NCBI GenBank assembly: GCA_018340805.1
Contig: JACMZG010000008.1
Span: 23,066,225 to 23,130,224, forward strand
Direction: 5' to 3'
Origin: Microvelia longipes
Taxonomy: Eukaryota; Arthropoda; Insecta; Hemiptera; Veliidae
DNA: 64,000 bases
Below, in pieces: positions 24,640 to 35,172 of this stretch. The notes below the pieces were generated by a model, which was not told the origin of the DNA, ran no database searches, and saw only the letters and a list, made by a program, of their open reading frames with translations. The position numbers and the translations under genes were made by a program. How positions within the stretch are numbered: the first letter of the stretch is position 1; each line of letters starts with the position of its first letter.

Positions 24640-24671
24640 GCCGGCTTTCAACGATAAACAGCCATCATCAG
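24640..24671 (-). ncRNA. Hammerhead-like motif in the left Penelope terminal repeat
   Basis: Read on the minus strand: CUGAUGA (24,671-24,665), a 15-nt linker, GAAA (24,649-24,646), then GCCGGC and UC. Short complementarity GCA/UGU flanks the core. This is the order of hammerhead ribozyme core boxes reported for Penelope-like elements. Stem II is poorly paired, so activity is doubtful. Confidence 0.5.
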
Positions 24672-24784
24672 TGCCTACAAACAATGTAACGATGTAAGTC
24701 CTTTTGATTTTATATCTTTAGATACTTTATTACTGATTGATGATATGAATATTGACCAGTTTAAATCAAAATATATAAGTATAA

Positions 24785-25907
24785 ATGTTAATGACAAAAC
24801 TTCAAAAGAAAATTATTGAATATGATTTAGCCGTCATCAAAGCAGACAAGGTTCAATGTACTGTCGTCATAGAAAGATGTCAGTATATTTCTAAAGTTAA
24901 GAACTTCCTTCAAAAACACAAATTTAAAGCTTTAAATGCCGACCCTACAGAAGAATATCAACTTAAATCACGCTCTGCTCTTGAAGAGACTAAGTTTTTA
25001 TTTGCTTTTCCCAAAAATAGATTTATAGCTATGAATCCCAGAGCCCCCAGACTATAAGGTGCATCTAAAATCCATAAACCTGGTATTCCTATCCGCCCAG
25101 TCGTCTCTAATTGTAATTCCGCATGTGAAATGTAAGCAAAGTTTTTTAATAATAAATTTAAGGAGTTAACTAATTTCATAGCCATTGACTTTGTACCTAA
25201 CTCTACTTTATTCATCAACAAAATACGTGATGTCATCATCCCGAAAGGAGCCTCACTAGTATCTTTTGATACAGTTGATTTGTATACCAGCATTGACCCT
25301 AACATATGTATAAAACTGTTGACTGGGGTCCTTCGTAAAGCTAACATCGAAGAAACTGTAGACTGTATAGTTCAAGAACTAATCTCTTTGATCGATGTTT
25401 GCTTAAAACATAACTATTTTCAGTTTTATGGTCTCTTTTATCAAAGTAAAAACGGTTTAGCCATGGGAGCGCCTCTTTCAGAATTATACTCAAAAGTCTT
25501 TCTCCATTATTTTTACAAAGAATTTATTTTACACTGAGATAATAAATTTCGAAAAAATAATATAAAATGGTGCAGGTCTGTCGATTTGGTCGGGTACAAA
25601 GGTCGAACTTACAGAATTTATAGAATATATCAATAGCTGCTACCCTAACATTAAGTTTACTTTTGAGATAGAAGAGAATGACTGCTTAAACTATTTATAT
25701 CTCACTGTCAAGATAGTCGAAAGCAAATTGGAATATGGTATTTATCGGAAGCCAACTACTACAGACACCATCATTTCTGCCACTTCACGACACCCTTGGG
25801 CCCAAAAATGGCTTCTTTTAATGCTTTTATTAGTCGCTTCTTAAGAACGCCTTTAAGTGATGCGGAGTATAACTAATATTATTCGCCAAATTGCTACTTT
25901 AAACAGT
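24785..25907 (+). pseudogene. Penelope reverse transcriptase remnant
   Basis: PLE reverse transcriptases make cDNA from the element RNA and are related to telomerase. The frame opens at 24,785, is stopped at 25,057 just before a KIHKPG block, resumes through 25,120-25,537 with motifs A and B, then shifts at about 25,560. The YVDD motif expected near 25,565 is not readable: the frame gives WSGTK right where it should follow. A downstream block continues to about 25,830 (IKFTFEIEENDCLNYL), and another frame gives MASFNAFISRFLRTPLSDAE. At least three frame changes and several stops are present. Confidence 0.8.
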
Positions 25908-26144
25908 TACAACTTTAATTTAATTAATCAAATAAAAGGTAAGAGGCAGCGAAAAAAGCTCTAGATGTAACACATAAGTGTTAGTGGCGACAGCGTGCAA
26001 CCATCAGGTCTTCCTTGGAGATCGCTACCATAAATCGGACGTATTTCTGAGCAAATAGGCAAAGTAGTAAATCACAATGGCCGCAACGTCGGTTTTAAGA
26101 ATATTAACTCTTTACGTAATGCTTTTTCGCGTTGAAAAGACCCT

Positions 26145-26434
26145 ATAGATATTGCCGAGAAATCTGGAGTCTACACGATCAAATACGGGGAGTGTGGTTC
26201 ATGTTACACAGGGCAGAAAGGGAGACGGCGTATCACCAGGTTTGCCGAACATTTGTCTCAAAAAGCAAGTAAATTTTATAAGCACATTACTGAAAAGAAT
26301 CATATTTCAGGAGCGCATGAAGTTGCTCTATTGCATGTGCTGCCTAAAGGAGGTAAGATGACCTCTTTGGAAAGTCTGGGGATCCTGAGGAATAAAGAGA
26401 ATCTAGGAGACAAGTTACTCAATAAAACGGGGTA
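26145..26434 (+). pseudogene. GIY-YIG endonuclease domain of the Penelope element
   Basis: The frame reads AEKSGVYTIKYGECGSCYTG, followed by Q-GR---TRFAEHL and a final H-x-N-H-like KNHIS. The GIY is GVY and the YIG is YTG. The Arg and the Glu-His of R-x3-R-x2-EH are present as RFAEH. In PLEs this domain nicks the target for insertion. It ends with a stop at 26,433-26,435 and lies about 250 bp before the 3' terminal repeat, the normal position. Confidence 0.8.
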
Positions 26435-26677
26435 AATGGGGGCGGCGTCTGTAGTTATGCAAATGCTGACTAACGCTCCTAGACCCCCAGTCAGATTTAA
26501 ACTTTTGTCTCAAATGAAATAAACCGTTTATTTTTAACGTTTTCTTTCGTACCTCACCGGTATGTTCTTTTTGATTTTATTTTTTTGTCTCTTTTTTTAC
26601 TTTTTAACTTGTACTTTTGTTTATAATGGTTGTATTGTTATATTATTATTTTAATCTTTTACTTTATTTTGTAGGCA

Positions 26678-26705
26678 CTGATGATGGCTTTTTCACTTAA
26701 AAGCA
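26678..26705 (+). ncRNA. Decayed hammerhead-like motif in the right Penelope terminal repeat
   Basis: CUGAUGA at 26,678-26,684 is followed by a possible stem 'gctttt'/'aaaagc', but the GAAA box is missing. The position and flanks match the inverted copy at 24,640-24,671, so this is a mutated counterpart. Confidence 0.45.
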
Positions 26706-26780
26706 GGCTCTGTAAATAAATTTTACATTTAGTAGAGAGACTGCTGTTTATATTTAATAATTTACTCCACAGTTAAGCGT

Positions 26781-26812
<32 letters not shown>

Positions 26813-26829
26813 ATAATATATATATATAG
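26781..26829. repeat. TA dinucleotide tract
   Basis: (TA)n with two phase breaks, immediately after the Penelope 3' repeat. Confidence 0.85.
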
Positions 26830-27271
26830 GACAAGCAGCATCGATTTCCTTTACGAACAATCGAATCGTTATTTAATGAACATTTACTAAAATGGGTTTA
26901 CTAAGTTGTTTCCTCGTTCTTATAGTTACTAGCCAAACACATTCTTCCTTAATCGAAAATAGAGTCTTAATTTACCATTAAATTGAATTTGCTGCAAGCT
27001 GTACTTCTTATATTCCTTAACCGTTGATATCTGTCTCGAATATCATTGTTGAACCACGACTGCACAAGGCTCTTTCTCTAGAGCTAATTTATCCACATGC
27101 ACATAGTAGTGAAGTAGAGCCCTCAAATATATCTCTTCGGAAAAGGTAAAAAAACAACAACTTAATACCACAGCAACTGAAAAAACCATTTACAATTTTT
27201 ATAATATACATCGTAATTACATATAGAAATGTCTTTTAATAGTCCGGGAGCAGGGGTGGTTTCATATAGAC

Positions 27272-27952
27272 CAAGAGCCCAGGGGTGTTTTGTTAATAAA
27301 AAGTGTAATGGCTGGAACCGGTCTCAATTTTTCTTAAATACCTTCCTAAACAAGGATCTGCAATTCTGCGACTCGTATCGATGGTGTCCCAGGCAGAACG
27401 CACTTTAGGGGTCAAAGGTTCTGCCTGGGACACCCATCCGATACGAGTCGCAGAATTGCAGATCCTGTTCAGGAAGGTATTTACGAAAAATTGAGACCGG
27501 TTCCAGCCATTACACAGTTTGTTAACTTGGGAGTAAATTGACCTGTAAAGTGCGTTCTCCTGGGACGCCCATCCGATACGAGTCGGCAGAATTGCAGATC
27601 CTTGCAGGAAGGTATTTACGAAAAATTGAGACCGGTCCAGCCATTACACAGTTTGTTAACTTGGGTGTAATTTTGACCTGTAAAGTGCGTTCTGCCTGGG
27701 AGCCCATCCGATACGAGTCGGCAAGAATTGCAGATCCTTGTTAGGAAGGTATTTACGAAAATTAAACCCGTTTCTAGCCATTACACTTTTTATTAAATTG
27801 GGTGGTAAATTTGACCTGTAAAGTGAGTTCTGCTGGGACACCATCCGATACGAGTCTGCAAATTGCAGATCCTTGTCAGGAGGTATTACGAAAAATTTGA
27901 GACCGGTTTCAGCCATTACACTTTTTATTAACAAAACACCCCTGGGCTCTTG
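27272..27952. mobile_element. Inverted-repeat element containing four 136-bp tandem repeats
   Basis: The ends are inverted repeats: 'caagagcccaggggtgtttt' at 27,272 and its complement ending at 27,952, continuing through 'taataaaaagtgtaatggct'. After the left end, one inverted unit reaches about 27,405. Four direct units then start at 27,418, 27,554, 27,689 and 27,827 (spacing 136, 135 and 138). Each contains 'catccgatacgagtc', 'aattgcagatccttg' and 'ccattaca', so the repeat unit is itself subterminal sequence. The short open frames through it merely follow the repeat. It is a non-autonomous transposon of the TIR-plus-tandem-repeat type. Confidence 0.75.
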
Positions 27953-27959
27953 TTAATAT

Positions 27960-28735
27960 GTCATAATATTATAAACCATTTGGTCATAATTTTACAGGAT
28001 CCTAAATAAGTCACCACAAATCTGCGGATTTAATCCGGGGTTGGATAAATGGTTAACTCAGCAAAAGTTTAAAATTATTACAAGAAATTTATTTTAAAAA
28101 TTCTGAAAAAAATTAACTAGAAGTTGTAGTACTTAAAAAAGCAAACATTGTTAATCCCGGTCATTTTTCACCTAGATCGCTTTATAATCAAGATATAAAG
28201 TTATAAAAAATATAATGAGAGCGAGATAGTTTAGAGAGTGAGGGAGTATATGTTATTTCGATGAGTTGTATCATAAAAATGAAGCCATAGGGGTAAAAAG
28301 TTACCAGGACTATAAGTTTCTTGAGTACTACATCATTTATTTAAAACTTTCTTCAGAACTTTTTCAAAAATAAAATTGTCTGCTGTAAATTTTGCTGAAT
28401 CAGTATATTGTTCACCCCAGGGCAAAATCAATTGTGGTTTTCTTACTCTACTCCATGGTCCTGTAAATCATATGACATATAGAAAAATCAACTCTGAGCT
28501 GCGAAACCATGATTCCTAAGAGAAAAAAAATGCAATTAACTCCGAACAAGGTTAATATGCTGAAAATTGTATGCTTAAAGTTAACCATTACCTCTATTAC
28601 GCAACACTTAGATTCATTAAATAAATCAAAACAATGATTTTTATTTGTTTGTTTATTCCTTAAACATTTATAATTATCTCGCTTCACTTGTAGAAAGTAA
28701 TAAAAATAATACTTATAAGTTCCTGAGGCTTAGTT
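27960..28735. other. Intergenic, no gene seen
   Basis: AT-rich. The minus-strand open frame at 28,448-28,687 has no recognisable domain. Confidence 0.35.
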
Positions 28736-28744
28736 GAGGAGAAT

Positions 28745-29700
28745 TATTATTTTTTTTTTTTTTTTAAACAAGTTCTTTATTGGCAAAGTAATACAATATT
28801 TATTTTGGGTAACCGGAGCCATATTTATTTATTGATTAGGGTAATTTGTGCCTCTTTATTTTATTTATTTTTTTTGTTATTTTGTGGTATAATTTTGATT
28901 ATTTTTTTGGGGTGTGAGGGTTTTGTTTGGGTCAAGGATAATTTTATATTTTTTGGTTTGGGTATTTTATTTTTTATTTTTTTTTTTATTTATTTGTTTA
29001 TTTTTTTGGGGGATTGTCAAAAGGTATTTTTGGTGGTGTTTTGAATAGGATTATATTGTATAGGTAGTTTGCAGGAGTTTCAAAAAGGTTGCCTATGCAG
29101 TCTGTGGACTGACTTTTAATGATCAACCTGGCATTCGCCTGTAAAATTGAGGGAAACCACAGAAAAAACCTCAATCAGGTTGATCGGACACGCGGGTCCT
29201 GGGTGTAAAGGTTATGTTATTATTTTTTTACGTTTGGGGATTTAACTGTTAAGGTTTGGTCTCTAGATTTTTTTTTTTGAGGCTAAAGGGAATAGTTAAT
29301 TTTATTTACGAATTTGAGTGTATTTATTATTTTTTTTTTTAATTTTGAGAAGAGCAGAGTCTTGATTTTTTCAGTATTGTCTTGGATATCTTGAAGTTTG
29401 ACATCTTGATATAATTTTGTCCGTTCTGTCTTGTATTTTGTGCAGTCTAGTAGATGTGTTCTACTGTTTCGTCTATTGTCGGGCAGGAGTGGCATGCTGG
29501 GAGTCGCTTAACCCAATCTTGTAGTGATATTGAATGCATCTGGCATGTTGACTTCTTAATCTGTTTATGCAGACAATATCTCTTCTTGTCAGTCTCGAAG
29601 AATTATTATTAAAAGGATACAAGAGCGGTTTACTTTTGTCTAGGTTATTAAAAAAAATCTCTAATAGGTACACTTCTTGAAAATCTGGTTCTGGTAAAAA
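28745..29700 (-). mobile_element. LINE 3' end: ORF2 C-terminus, 3' UTR and A-rich tail (minus strand)
   Basis: On the minus strand, 29,673 to about 29,490 reads SSRLTRRDIVCINRLRSQHA, then RCIQYHY. After a frameshift near 29,490 it reads HLLDCTKYKTERTKLY and ends near 29,283. This is the 'L-RRD-V-INRLR-GH-R' and 'H-LLDC--Y---R' ending of RNase-H-type LINE ORF2. The following 3' UTR (29,280-29,050) contains 'aacctgattgaggtttttt' and 'aggcgaatgccaggttg'. The T-rich plus strand at 28,745-29,000 gives an A-rich tail. The 28,805-29,044 open frame is this low-complexity tail, not a gene. Confidence 0.75.
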
Positions 29701-29704
29701 TAAA

Positions 29705-30535
29705 TCTTAGAAACATTTTAAATTATTTTTAATTTGAAGGAGGGCATTCCTATTATTTTGAGCCCAATCATTCTTTTTAGGCTAAGAAAGTCGTTAAAGA
29801 CAATAACAAAATATTGATTTTTGGGATCGAATAAGATAACCTGTCCTGTGTCCAAGAACAGGACACTAGCAATGAGCTAATTAAGGAAATCAGCTGTTTC
29901 TTTAGTTTAGTCTCGCAATTCACTTTATTCGCAATTAAACTTTTAATGCTCGCAAAAGAACAGTTATTACTACAAAAGTTGTTCAAAGATGATTTTATTG
30001 TTTCTCTTAAAATCATAAGTCATTAGTACAAGACTCGGATTAGTGTGCCATAGCACATGAAGCCGTTGAAATGTGTTCATTGTTTTGATTTATTTATACA
30101 CAAAATAGACCATGTACATGTGTATAAACGGTTAAATCAAGTAAACCAATATTGCAAGAACTCAAGTACTCAAACGTATAACAAAGGAGTACTCATGATT
30201 TGCCTTATCTTATTAGTTTATTTATAATATTATTAAAGGTGAATCAGCCAATAAAATCAAATATAACATAAAAAAATTAATTGAGATGACTATTTTTAGC
30301 ATCATGTAAATATCTAGAATTCGCAATAATATAATTGTTAGCCAAGGGGTTCCCATCGACCCGATCAACAGTGTTTATGCATATTCAGATAATATTTAAT
30401 ATTTTATCAATTTCACAAATTAATTAATACTAAATGATATCTATTGGAGATAAAATATCCATGATAAGGTAATTAATATGCTACAGCAGGTCACAACATA
30501 TTGAATCTCACATACTAATTTGAATCTTTAGACTG
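29705..30535. other. Intergenic upstream of the antimicrobial peptide gene
   Basis: No recognisable coding sequence. The minus-strand open frame at 29,777-30,016 has no identifiable domain. The antimicrobial peptide promoter begins at about 30,541. Confidence 0.35.
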
Positions 30536-30540
30536 TTTCA

Positions 30541-30670
30541 GGAATTCCCTTGGTATTTACGCTATGAAATTAAAATTTACAGGAAATTTCGGTACAAGAA
30601 GTACGACGGGTAATACACAGAGTTTTTGTAATGATATATAAAGAAATTTTGCAAATGTAAATTCATCAGT
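30541..30670 (+). promoter_or_regulatory. Immune-type promoter of the attacin-like gene
   Basis: GGAATTCCC (30,541-30,549) is a symmetrical kappa-B-type site for Relish or Dorsal factors, and GGAAATTTC (30,582-30,590) is a second, weaker one. A TATA box, TATATAAAG, lies at 30,635-30,643. An arthropod initiator, TCAGT, lies at 30,666-30,670, putting the start near 30,668, the normal TATA distance of about 31-33 bp. This arrangement is typical of inducible antimicrobial peptide genes. Expression was inferred, not shown. Confidence 0.7.
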
Positions 30671-32082
30671 CATAAAAACTTGTATCCACCAGCTATTTGA
30701 TACAACATCACACCTTCTCCTTCTTTCTCTTAAAACGTAAGTACCATTAGTTTTAGCAAAATTAATGCATATTAGACAAATAATAACATATTCTATAAAT
30801 TAAATACAATAATTATTCCCCAATAAGGGAAAACTATTTTTTTTGGGCTGCCCCTAGTTTCACAAGAGGCAACCATCGTAAAATTATAAAAGAAATTTTA
30901 GAGTCGTAATCAATAAAATGAATAGCTTATGCGATTTTAAGGAGAATCTTTAAAATTAAGTAAACAATTTAGGAGCTATCAATTATTTATTAATGTATTA
31001 GCTATAATATTTAAAGCTTAATGAATAATTGCTCTTTGAGAACAATTTAATCTATTTTGATGAAGAATAACTTCAAAATCAAGTCCATTAAAAGAAATAT
31101 ACTGTTTAAAAAAATTACAAATTTATTTGTTGCTCTCCCTTACCTCTTAATCTAGGTATTATATATACCTAGATCAAGGTACATACATTGTACAGGGTAC
31201 ACACATACACAGGGCACATTGTAGGGTAAACGCAATACTTTTTATGTAAAGGTATTACGTTTACCCTACAATTCAAAACCGTAATAGAGGACGAAATAAT
31301 TTTAAAAAATCCTTTTTATTGGCAGCTATTTTGAAAATATTTCTTTTGATAAGCAATAAACATTTAACTTAGCATTTAGAATATTTTTAGAAACTGTAAA
31401 ATACAAGAAAAAAACATGGATATTTTGAAATCTGTAGTATCAGCTAACATTAATAATCACGTATGTACATTTTATGTAAAAATGTTTTTTCTTAAATAAA
31501 GGCTGCTAAGTAGGATCAATGCTGTGTTAATAATGTAGGTAATCTTCACTTAGGGTTTAAAATAATAGTATCTCTTTTAATAATGAAATGCTGAGGTCGA
31601 GCGTAACGAAAGCAAAGTAATGCGACTATAAACTTTAGACCAACTATTCGAATCAAAGTTAAGAGAAAAAATCCGAGGTACCTTGAACCAGATTTCATTA
31701 TAAGTAATCATTAGTTTCTATTTTAACCTGGCTTTAGAGCCAATTGTTCTTTGTCGATTTTGAACCACTTTAAACTTTTTGCATTCAAATAATACGGGTT
31801 ATAAACACTCCTTCCATTTATCTAATTGGCTCAACATTAGTATTATATGTTTTCCTAAAATATGCTAATTTTAGAAATTAGCATTTTTTTAGAAAGTATG
31901 GGAGCAAAAAGTCACCAATAGAAATGTGTAATAATTTTCCTATGCAGTATATTAGTGACTTATAGAGAGCAGCCGATAAATGTTAATAAATCAATAAAAT
32001 GTATAAATGAAGAGTTTAAAAGGTTAAGTAAATTAAAAATATGTCTTGTGTTTTGTTACAGTAAAACTTCACCACCAACAAG
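30668..32082 (+). other. 5' leader of the attacin-like gene with a 1.3-kb intron
   Basis: The leader exon 30,668-30,736 ends at 'aaaac|gtaagt'. The intron 30,737-32,061 ends in 'tttgttacag'. A 21-nt second leader piece, 'taaaacttcaccaccaacaag', leads directly to the start codon. The spliced leader is about 90 nt and has no ATG. The intron contains a hairpin at 31,218-31,272 (arms 'attgtagggtaaacg'/'cgtttaccctacaat') and no other recognisable feature. Exon limits are predicted from splice signals. Confidence 0.65.
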
Positions 32083-33403
32083 ATGAAATTATGCATTGCT
32101 CTTGTTTTAGCTGCAGCAGTTGCCATTAACGGTAACCCATTGGTATGTATCTTCTAACAATTAATATTTTAACCTAGCTTAAAAACTAAAATTTGAAATC
32201 TAATGGCTTATACGCCGGTGGAGACAGCACTAAGTTGTCTTTAAAAATACTTTGACAAAGTTTATTATTTTACATGATAACATTGTGAACTTAACTTTAG
32301 CTGAAATTAATAAGTATATAACGATCATAATGAATTAATTCATTTTACATGACATAGCAAAACATCTAGGGCTGATAGTTATTGTAACCTATTTTTAAAT
32401 AGAAAATTACGCCAATTAGTTGCATAGAAGGAGTGTTTAACCCGTATGATGATAATTCGAAGATCATTGCAATAAAGTATGTAGATATATTTAATATTTC
32501 ATCACTACCACAAATATTCTTGGTGTAATCAAGTGTAAATCAACAAACTCCTTAGTTAGTAAGACACAACACTGACAAAACACTGTTATGTGCAGTGCAC
32601 CATAGTGGCCAGCTAACCTCAGGAAATGCTCCCTAAGGCATCGCAGACTGACCTAACACAGTCACTTTACATGATAAACATATAATATAATTAATTTTGT
32701 TTTTATTAAATTCCAGTGTTGCCAATTATGGACACAGTGGGGTCCCATTATTTTTATAATTTAAATTATTTTTAATTTTTATGATCTAAAAATGAAAAAT
32801 TTTGGTCTATATAAAGAAATACAAATCCGAAACATTGCGAAAAATCTGTCTCCGCATGGATTTAAACCAAGTAAAGTGTGCCTTTTTTAACCCAGACCAG
32901 TGCTCCACACTGACTCCTCTTTTATTCTAAAGTGACTAAATATAAATTCCTTTAGACATACCCAAAAGCAGATTGATAATAGTATAACTAAAATCAACAA
33001 TACTCTTAAAAAAGTATTACTCCTAATATAATTATTAATAATTTCACATCATTTCAACATTACAACTAAGCTTTACATATTTTTACAGCCACAGGATGGA
33101 AAATGGGGTGTTGACATAACGAAAAGTCAAGGTAGTCCACCCATTGGGAATATCTATGGAGAAAATAAATGGAACTTTGACAGAGGACACGTTGGAGTAT
33201 CTGGTAATCATCAGAGAGAATTAGGAGGAATGGGAAGACATCAGACGAACGCAGCAGTTAGCGGACAGTACGATGTATTTAAAAGTAATGACGGAAAGAC
33301 AACTGGATCAGTGTTCGGTGGAGCTAACCAGCAGTGGAACTCACACGGACCCAACTCAAGGGGATACGAGTACGGAGGAAAAGTTGAGCACACCTGGGGT
33401 TAA
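32083..33403 (+). CDS. Attacin/hemiptericin-like glycine-rich antimicrobial peptide precursor
   Basis: A secreted peptide of 124 residues, probably induced on infection and acting on bacterial envelopes in the haemolymph. The coding sequence is two exons, 32,083-32,142 and 33,089-33,403, joined in phase 0 (donor 'ttg|gtatgt', acceptor 'tttttacag|ccacag'). Residues 1-17 form a classic signal peptide (MKLCIALVLAAAVAING), encoded almost alone by exon 1. The mature part is rich in Gly, Asn, Gln and His, with blocks GVSGNHQRELGGMGRHQTN, NAAVSGQYDVFKSNDGKTTG and VFGGANQQWNSHG. The ending 'Y-VFKS-DGKT-GSVFGGA-QQW' matches the C-terminal domain of attacins and hemipteran hemiptericin/prolixicin. No cysteines are in the mature peptide. 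An AATAAA lies at 33,463. The exact family name is inferred. Confidence 0.85.
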
Positions 33404-33462
33404 ACACAACATTTAATTAACAGTATTAGTAATTTTTGTAAATTTATATATTTATTTATTGT

Positions 33463-33468
33463 AATAAA
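33463..33468 (+). terminator. Polyadenylation signal of the attacin-like gene
   Basis: AATAAA about 60 bp after the stop codon, in a short AT-rich 3' UTR. Cleavage is expected near 33,480-33,490. Confidence 0.65.
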
Positions 33469-33494
33469 AGAAACATTTTGATATTATTAAGATT

Positions 33495-34585
33495 TTTTTT
33501 TAAAAAACACTTTTCTCATAACCTGGGCAGTAGCACTACTACTTAGTACACAATGTATCCAGATTTTTAAAGGAAATGCGCGTATGCATTCAACAGGTTA
33601 TACAGAACTATGGTCATTATTCGAAAATAGAAACTGCATAATCCTTAGTTTGAGCTATTTATAATTTTTTAGCATATTTTTTATAAATTCGAGAATAAGT
33701 ACTACCTAAGTCAGAAGGCGTTAACCAAAAGCTTTATACCAAGATAAAAATTGCTAAATAAAATAAATTGATGTTCCCTTCTAATGCTGCTGAATTGCAC
33801 AATTAATATAGTATGGTGATATTAATACGCAAATTTGTGTAGTTACACATGCCTATTCTTTTGCATTATAGAGAGGAAGAAAATGAAAAGGCGTCTAAAG
33901 CTAAAGGACTATATTAAGTAATTTGTCTCTTTCAAAGAAAAATTAAGTCCCTCTTTAGTAACATTTTTCTTGGATTCTCTTAGAATTCCCTCCCCATTAT
34001 ACTAAAAAAACCGTAGTTAATATTAGTTTGCACAATACTGCCACACACTGACGGATTATACAACTCATCAAGATGAATCAAAAGTGCATCATGTTGATGT
34101 TTGGACCATCATAAAAGAATTAAACAAAGAGGGTTATTGTACAAAGGAAACTATTTATTGTTATCAAATCGAAACATTAATTCCAACCTTTTCAAATAAC
34201 GAAAATCGATTCATAGATCAAAGGTTTAAAGGCAAATTCTTTAAATCGGGACCAAGATAACATAACAAAGGTTTATGATTCCTTAATGAATCATCAACTT
34301 TCAAGTTTCCCTACATTTTCAAATAGCCCTACGTTTTCAAATAAAGTGCAATGACATATTTTTCTCCCAAAAAGTAAAAAGAAATGATATCTTTTTTTCC
34401 TGTCTTTTTTTCTGTATTTTCTATATATATAAAAATATATATCTATATTTTTCTCCCAAAAAAAGAAAAAGGAAGTATATTCACCCACCCCCCTGTAAAT
34501 ATACTTTCTATTGCGAAAAAAAGAGGGGGAAGAAAAAGGCTTTAAGTACAACAAAACACAATAAAACAAAGTTGATAGAGACAAA
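33495..34585. other. Intergenic, with a partial TIR-family copy and low-complexity DNA
   Basis: 33,510-33,600 has the internal 'aaaggaaatgcgc' motif of the 2,092 family and a 'gtagcactactacttagtac' like copy C, so it is a fragment of that element. 34,360-34,520 is T-rich and (AT)n-rich; the open frame there (34,294-34,614, minus) is low complexity and not a gene. Confidence 0.4.
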
Positions 34586-35172
34586 CAAGGATTTATTGAA
34601 CTATTATAATACAAAAATAAAAATTAAAAAAATAATACTCACAAATTTAAATAAAGTAATAAATACTATATTATAATTTAATATTTCAGTCAAAATCATA
34701 TAACTAGCTATTATCTAACACAGTTAGTCTTCAAAGTAAATGGTAGTAAACAAAAGTAAACTATAGCACAACTATATTATGACAGATCACTAAGCCTAAT
34801 AAATAGAGAATCACTAATAAAGTAAATTACTAATAAGAGATTACTGAAATGATCTGCAAAGTAATCTGAATCTAGAAGGAGTGAATGGCTTATTGTGTTA
34901 TATAAAAATTATTTGACTCAAATTTTTAAAATATTCGTATTAAATTAGTTAAATTTTCATTTTTAATACAACAAATTTTCAAATTACATTCTAAAATAGC
35001 TAACTTTAGTTTGAAAATAACTTACAATTAATTTAGAATACAAAAGAAGATAGTAATAATAATTAACTAAACCTAACATGACATGTGTTTGTTATAAGGA
35101 ACCATAATAAAAAGTGATTTAATGGGAATGAGGTAATTTTTAAAGTCTAATTTTCTTAATGTACTCTTGAAG
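34586..35172 (-). other. Probable 3' UTR of the minus-strand small heat-shock gene
   Basis: Following the stop at 35,173 on the minus strand, ATTAAA occurs at 35,123-35,118 and AATAAA at 34,597-34,592. The first would give a short UTR, the second one of about 590 nt. I cannot tell which is used. Confidence 0.4.

Larger units (their letters stand above)
24585..26770 (+). mobile_element. Penelope-like element (PLE), inverted terminal repeats, broken
   Basis: Terminal repeats in inverted orientation bracket the element: 24,605-24,680 and 26,672-26,750 share 'ctctactaaatgtaaaattt' and its complement. Inside, translated pieces in shifting frames give a complete PLE order. They are an N-terminal block (VIKADK and YISKVK at about 24,820-24,900), KIHKPGIPIRPVVSN (about 25,073), RT motif A (VSFDTVDLYTS, about 25,258), motif B (YQSKNGLAMGAPLS, about 25,440), an LEYGIYRKPTTTD block (about 25,730) and a GIY-YIG endonuclease (about 26,150-26,300). 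Multiple frameshifts and stops and a missing YVDD show that it is dead. Confidence 0.88.

Noticed and set aside
27522..27934. Overlapping open frames on both strands with repeated peptide wording
   Set aside because: They follow the 136-bp tandem repeats of a transposon, and indels between units change the frame.
28805..29044. Plus-strand open frame rich in Phe, Leu and Ile that looks like membrane segments
   Set aside because: It is T- and G-rich low-complexity DNA, the complement of the A-rich tail of a minus-strand LINE.
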